A stretch of DNA of 26,925 nt from assembly GCA_013360535.1 (NCBI GenBank), contig JABWBL010000001.1, positions 1-26,925 on the forward strand, written 5' to 3'. How positions within the stretch are numbered: the first letter of the stretch is position 1; every line of letters begins with the position of its first letter. This document shows, in pieces, positions 24,701-26,925 of this stretch. The DNA is from Planctomycetaceae bacterium. GTDB taxonomy: Bacteria; Planctomycetota; UBA1135; GCA-002686595. The position numbers and the translations under genes are program-made. The notes under the pieces are model-generated. The model was not told the DNA's origin and searched no databases. It was given only the letters and a program-made list of their open reading frames with translations.

Positions 24701-24806
24701 GCCACGCCTCGAGGCGCTCCGGCAGCGTGCGCGCGTCACTCGACTGCGCGTGGGTCGCCGTGGCGGCGAGAACGAGGCACAGCGGGAAGAGAACAGGGTG
24801 GGCCAT
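21795..24806 (-). CDS. Exported gluzincin metallopeptidase (M36/fungalysin-like) with the shared C-terminal module
   Basis: 1003 residues with a signal peptide (MAHPVLFPLCLVLAATATHA). Residues 70-250 look like a fungalysin/thermolysin propeptide (VRFRQVVNGVPVDGGAVNV, LAYKVDVQWHMDG, GLYFVDAHGGAILRRD). The catalytic domain has VIAHETGHWLN (H417, E418, H421) and DGMGEGNADIFAQYL with E438 as the likely third zinc ligand. A cysteine-rich loop, RQFCGDCCGPCYGGLHNDG (472-490), follows. Residues 688-858 resemble a MAM/jelly-roll binding domain (LLCDDFES to DDVCI). Residues 871-1003 are the C-terminal module (YC...FCVPRI, LLFYGFG, LRRTPTQ, AQYYYRDP, GLSNGVHFTICP). The propeptide implies secretion as a zymogen. 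A candidate -10 TAAGCT lies at 24899-24904. Confidence 0.9.
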   Translation of the reverse strand: MAHPVLFPLCLVLAATATHAQSSDARTLPERLEAWRELHGAGWRIDVDEGTGHAEFLYGASLPSEFRPSSDEQWFVAARQALLETADLHGIEPQTLVEQRTVFLPLGTVGSSDKQTVRFRQVVNGVPVDGGAVNVLFDLGGRLLSVQTRALPNVAHLATLPSLSPEAAVERALQAFVAQSGVRGSVVSGPELVIAQLELEESRVPRLAYKVDVQWHMDGVAPEGGLYFVDAHGGAILRRDESIHYFDVGGTVFTKATPGVAPDRPSNPETDQIARYARVQSPAGTVTTDANGNFNFPGVTGPLSCTFTYVGTFNDVTNQAGPAYSTTIPLTGTGNTVVLNPAPTEHVTAQANAFVQNNAIRDWIRSVNPTDAMADFVNLSNCNIASSCNAYFNGNSTNYFIDSGGCPNTCYSTVIAHETGHWLNVLYGTGNGFDGMGEGNADIFAQYLYDTNIVAQDFFGLGSPIRDGLNTRQFCGDCCGPCYGGLHNDGEVWMGAAWKLRRNLNNTLGNAAGDAVANNLFLDWMNAYNQTEIKSVIEAQWLTLDDDDGNLNNGTPHYFDIDAGFVEQGFPGVPFVPIQFNSLTQVADTTNESGPYAVQASVSSILSGGSIVGVELFYRVGYAGAFAQLAMAPAGGNLWTASLPGVSSGQKVFYYARATDHAANVQSFPAGGASDPQFFSVGNVQTLLCDDFESAGQWDSGPGSTFSGRWQRADPLGTLAGAAQAQPEFDFTPGAGTQCYFTGQGTNPNSPEEADVDGGAYLLTSPPVALAFGNAEVRYSYWFFNDDGDDRLLVQASSNGTSWTTIKTHATSSSSWREARADITSFLALGPTVYVRFSVSDAPNNSITEAAIDDVCIATLAPNGCAQPIVYCASKIDAAFCVPRIGYSGYARATGTAPFPITLTSASPSRTGLLFYGFGTFTAPWQGGALCAQPPLRRTPTQLTSAGAGCTGSLSFDFNAYIRSGADAGLFAGRTVAAQYYYRDPADPFGLGLSNGVHFTICP

Positions 24807-24987
24807 GTGCGGGAGACCTTCCGAAGCGGGGAGAAGAGTCCGTGCGCCGCGGGCTTCCCGTCGAACGTGCTGGGGGCTGGGGAGCGCGGGCGCGATCCAG
24901 CTTAGGCGCAGGGGCGCAAGTGCGACAGCCGATCGAAGCGTCCGAATCCGCGCGTGCGGGGGGCCATCCAGAGCTCGGACGGCGCGC

Positions 24988-26202
24988 TCAGAGCAGCGGC
25001 TGCGCGTGCGTGGCGATGTGCTCGGCGATGGCGAGCGAGGCGGTGGCGGCAGGCGAAGGAGCGTTGAGCACGTGCACGACACGGCCCTCGCGCTGGATCA
25101 GGAAGTCGTCGACGAGCGCACCATCGGGCGCGAGCGCCTGCGCGCGCACGCCGGCCTCGGCGGGGACGAGCTGCTCCTCCCGGATCTCCGGCACGAGCCG
25201 CTGCAGCGCCTTGGTGAACGCGCGCTTGGAGAGCGAGCGCCACATCTCCCCCATGCCGGCCTTCCAGTGGCGCTTCGCCAGCTTCCAGAAACCGTTGTAG
25301 CCGAGCGCGTCGGCGAGCTCGCCGAGGCGAATGTCGTCCCAGTGGTAGCCCTCGCGCGACAGCGCCAGCACCGCATTGGGCCCGCACTCGACGCCGCCGA
25401 GCGCCATGCGCGTGAAGTGCACGCCGAGGAACGGGAAGCTCGGATCCGGCACCGGGTAGATCAGGTTGCGCACGAGGTGCCACGCGGACGGCACGAGCTC
25501 GAAGTATTCGCCGCGGAACGGCACGATCCGGGCCGGACGGCGCACGCGGGAGAGCTGCAGCACGCGGTCGGAATGCAGGCCGGCGCAGTTGATCGCGACG
25601 GGCGTCTCGAACTCGCCGGCGCTGCTCTCGACGACGACGGACGAGGAGCGCGGCTCGAGGCCGGTCACCTTGGCGCCGAAGACGAGCTCGCCCCCGGAGA
25701 GGCGAATGTCGGCCGCGAGCGCGCGGCACATGCTCAGGAGCTCCTCGAAGCGCGCCATCTGGACGTCCTTCCCGCGCTTGAACATCGCCCAGGGATCGCC
25801 GTGATCGGCGGCGCAGACCGCGATGGACCGGAAGTTGTCGATCTTGTCCGCCAGCGAGATCGCCTGCGCCTCCCAGGGCTTCCCGGGGAACGCGGCGAGG
25901 TACCGCCGCTTGCGCTCCTCCCAGGGCTGGGATTTGTCGTGCTCGGTGACGTGCCAGACGAGCCCGGCCACGCGCGCCCCGAACCGCCCCGCGAGCTCCT
26001 CACGCGTCACGCCCTGGTCCTCGATCACGTCGTGCAGCGCCCCCGCCGCGACGACCTCGTCGTCGAACCCGTGGCGGGCGAGCGTGACCGCGACGCCGGC
26101 GAGGTGGCTCATGTACGGCACGTCCGCGTTCGGGTACTTCCGCTTCTGCGCCCGGTGCCACACCGCAGCCTGATCGAGCGCGCGCTTGAGGAGGAGGCCC
26201 AT
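24988..26202 (-). CDS. In-frame fusion: HD hydrolase domain (MESH1/SpoT-like) plus C-terminal half of an L-2-hydroxyglutarate oxidase-like protein
   Basis: 404 residues from the ATG at 26202. Residues 1-160 are an HD domain: YMSHLAGVAV (H33), GALHDVIEDQGV (H57, D58, E61, D62), SLADKIDNFRS (D119) and GDPWAMFKRGKDVQMARFEE. That is the ppGpp-hydrolase-like HD pattern. Residues 161-404 match the C-terminal half of LhgO-type FAD oxidases: ADIRLSGGELVFGAKVTGLE, VAINCAGLHSDRVLQL, VPFRGEYFELVPSAWHLVRN, LIYPVPDPSFPFLGVHFTRM, GPNAVLALSREGY, PAEAGVRAQALAPDGALVDD and VHVLNAPSPAATASLAIAEHI. The N-terminal GxGxxG FAD-binding half is absent. The switch lies at about base 25,720 within RALAADI. It is either a genuine fusion or a chimeric join; the oxidase part cannot be a complete enzyme by itself. 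Confidence 0.8.
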   Translation of the reverse strand: MGLLLKRALDQAAVWHRAQKRKYPNADVPYMSHLAGVAVTLARHGFDDEVVAAGALHDVIEDQGVTREELAGRFGARVAGLVWHVTEHDKSQPWEERKRRYLAAFPGKPWEAQAISLADKIDNFRSIAVCAADHGDPWAMFKRGKDVQMARFEELLSMCRALAADIRLSGGELVFGAKVTGLEPRSSSVVVESSAGEFETPVAINCAGLHSDRVLQLSRVRRPARIVPFRGEYFELVPSAWHLVRNLIYPVPDPSFPFLGVHFTRMALGGVECGPNAVLALSREGYHWDDIRLGELADALGYNGFWKLAKRHWKAGMGEMWRSLSKRAFTKALQRLVPEIREEQLVPAEAGVRAQALAPDGALVDDFLIQREGRVVHVLNAPSPAATASLAIAEHIATHAQPLL

Positions 26203-26529
26203 GGCCCGCACCTTAGCCGCACTCGCGCCGCCGCGCCGCGCAGACTGATGGCCCCGCCGCGCCGAGCAGACCGATGGCCCCGCCCGCGCAATCCAGGGTG
26301 CGCCTCCTGACCTGACCCGCTGCCGCGGAGCGCGGAGCTCGATGGCCGTGTGCAGCATCACGCCACGGCGCGATTGCAGCGCGCGGCGGGTGCGCGCGCC
26401 GAATGCCCCCGTGGCCGCCTCGGCTCATGGACGTTCCGGACGGCCGTCCGATGAATCTGATCGGGCCTGCGGCGCGGCGCTTGACCGGAGGCGGTGAATG
26501 ATCTCTTCTGCGCTTTCACGGAGGCAGCG
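26203..26529. other. Gene-poor divergent spacer with a 26-base direct repeat and a palindrome
   Basis: No recognisable gene in 327 bases. Contents: a near-perfect direct repeat GCAGAC(T/C)GATGGCCCCGCC at 26240-26258 and 26266-26284 (period 26); the perfect palindrome CGGACGGCCGTCCG at 26437-26450; a candidate -10 TAAGGT on the minus strand (26215-26210) 7 bases before the HD gene; and two Shine-Dalgarno-like GGAGG boxes at 26487-26491 and 26520-26524. The first box precedes an 11-codon open frame (ATG 26498, [11 protein letters not shown]) whose TGA overlaps the ATG of the selenoprotein gene. Confidence 0.6.
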
Positions 26530-26823
26530 ATGACCGTCAAGGCTGACTGGTACTATCACCGCAAGGGGTGAACGAGCTGTGGAAGAGCGCAGGAGTTCCT
26601 TGCGCAAGAGCGTGTGGAGATCACCGAGACGACCGACGCGAAGAAGGTGCGGCTCGGCGCGGCGGAGGCGCTGGCGATGGCGCGGCGGGCCACCGACGTG
26701 TACGTGGTGAAGGGCAAGCGGGTGGTCCATTTCGACATGCGCGGCGGCGGGCCGGACGATGACGAGCTGCTCGCGCACCTGCTCGGCCCGACGGGCAATC
26801 TCCGGGCGCCGGTCGTGCGCCGG
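26530..26823 (+). CDS. ArsC-family selenoprotein with UxxC motif (TGA 26569-26571 read as Sec), 3' end lost at a sequence junction
   Basis: The ATG at 26530 has a strong ribosome site, GGAGG at 26520-26524. Reading through one TGA gives [14 protein letters not shown]14-TSC17-GRAQEFLAQ, then [34 protein letters not shown] and [20 protein letters not shown]. This is the small ArsC/Spx-like thioredoxin-fold family in which the Cys version reads YYHRKGCTTCKRAQEFL, so the TGA again replaces the first cysteine of CxxC. Proteins of this family are not proven arsenate reductases; a general redox role is safer. After about base 26,823 the frame remains open to the window edge but no longer resembles the family, because the DNA there is the antisense of an ABC ATPase gene. 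The true C-terminus, roughly 10-25 residues, is missing. Confidence 0.82.
26587..26605 (+). promoter_or_regulatory. Candidate bacterial SECIS hairpin of the ArsC-family gene
   Basis: Counting after the UGA, GCGCA (16-20) pairs with UGCGC (30-34) and GG (21-22) with CC (27-28). A single bulged U (29) sits on the 3' side and the apical loop is AGUU (23-26). The loop begins 22 bases after the UGA with G in second position. The shape, a 2-bp top stem with one bulged base on the 3' side, is the same as in the hairpin of the peroxiredoxin-like gene. Confidence 0.65.
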
Positions 26824-26925
26824 GATGCCGGCGTAGATCAGCGGCAACTCGACGTTGGCCAGCGAGGTGGAGCGCGGCAGGAGATTGAAGGTCTGGAAGA
26901 CGAAGCCGATCTCGCGGTTGCGGAT
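26806..26925 (-). CDS. Fragment of an ABC transporter ATPase (LolD/MacB-type), truncated at both ends
   Basis: The last 120 bases read on the minus strand as [16 protein letters not shown] then [20 protein letters not shown] and HDRR. The Q-loop (GFVFQ) and the following [13 protein letters not shown] segment are typical of LolD/MacB-like export ATPases. The 5' part, including Walker A, lies outside the window. The 3' part (signature motif, Walker B) is missing: from about 26,806 leftwards the minus strand is simply the antisense of the ArsC-family selenoprotein gene. Confidence 0.8.

Noticed and set aside
18791..24905. Very long open frames (about 1000 codons) antisense to the dehydrogenase, kelch-like and metallopeptidase genes
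   Set aside because: Absence of stops is a by-product of extreme GC in codon third positions; the translations are Arg-rich without domains.
26240..26284. Two copies of a 26-base unit as a repeat array
   Set aside because: Only two copies, imperfect, in low-complexity GC-rich DNA; noted in the spacer entry but not interpreted.
26568..26762. 64-codon open frame overlapping the ArsC-family gene
   Set aside because: Out of frame with the conserved protein and without recognisable sequence.

Overview
The window is very GC-rich and densely coded, and its gene content points to a planctomycete (phylum Planctomycetota). The evidence is a ThuA domain joined to the planctomycete-type dehydrogenase-like propeller at the left edge, a CotH/DUF4956 pair, many exported hydrolases and lipoproteins, and a C-terminal module ending in W/Y-(Y/F)-RD that three exported proteins share. 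No rRNA, tRNA, CRISPR array or insertion sequence was seen.

Layout, left to right. 1-2080 (-): 3'-truncated ThuA/propeller protein. 2211-4804 (+): tight operon of a four-helix membrane protein, a CotH-family protein and a DUF4956 membrane protein. 4904-6919 (+): exported trypsin-like protein with three C-terminal beta-sandwich repeats. 7031-8173 (+): exported protein with the shared C-terminal module. 8183-9604 (-): M28 metallopeptidase. 9642-12488 (-): a compact operon transcribed right to left, folE, membrane protein, peroxiredoxin-like selenoprotein, SOUL haem-binding lipoprotein, membrane protein. The last four genes are joined by 4-base stop/start overlaps. 12798-13736 (+): exported double-FAS1 protein. 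13738-15294 (-): FeS-type photolyase. 15340-17451 (-): GH29 fucosidase-like lipoprotein. 17520-18737 (-): AAA/DUF4143 ATPase behind an unusually AT-rich operator. 18944-20029 (-): LDH2/MDH2-type dehydrogenase. 20226-21704 (+): kelch-like exported protein. 21795-24806 (-): large gluzincin metallopeptidase. 24988-26202 (-): an HD hydrolase domain fused in frame to the C-terminal half of an L-2-hydroxyglutarate oxidase-like protein. 26530-end: an ArsC-family selenoprotein running into a piece of an oppositely oriented ABC transporter ATPase.

The main discovery is two genes that ordinary translation breaks. Each has an in-frame TGA at the first position of a UxxC redox motif, with matching family sequence on both sides and a SECIS-like hairpin just downstream. 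One is an AhpC/TSA-like peroxiredoxin (Sec38) and the other an ArsC-family protein (Sec14). The organism therefore very probably makes selenocysteine.

The first selenoprotein lies in the folE/SOUL operon, beside a FeS photolyase and a FAS1 protein. This could be a photo-oxidative or redox stress module, but that is inference from gene content. The right end carries two suspicious joins (about 25,720 and 26,806-26,823). They are either real rearrangements or assembly/amplification chimeras and should be tested before being interpreted.
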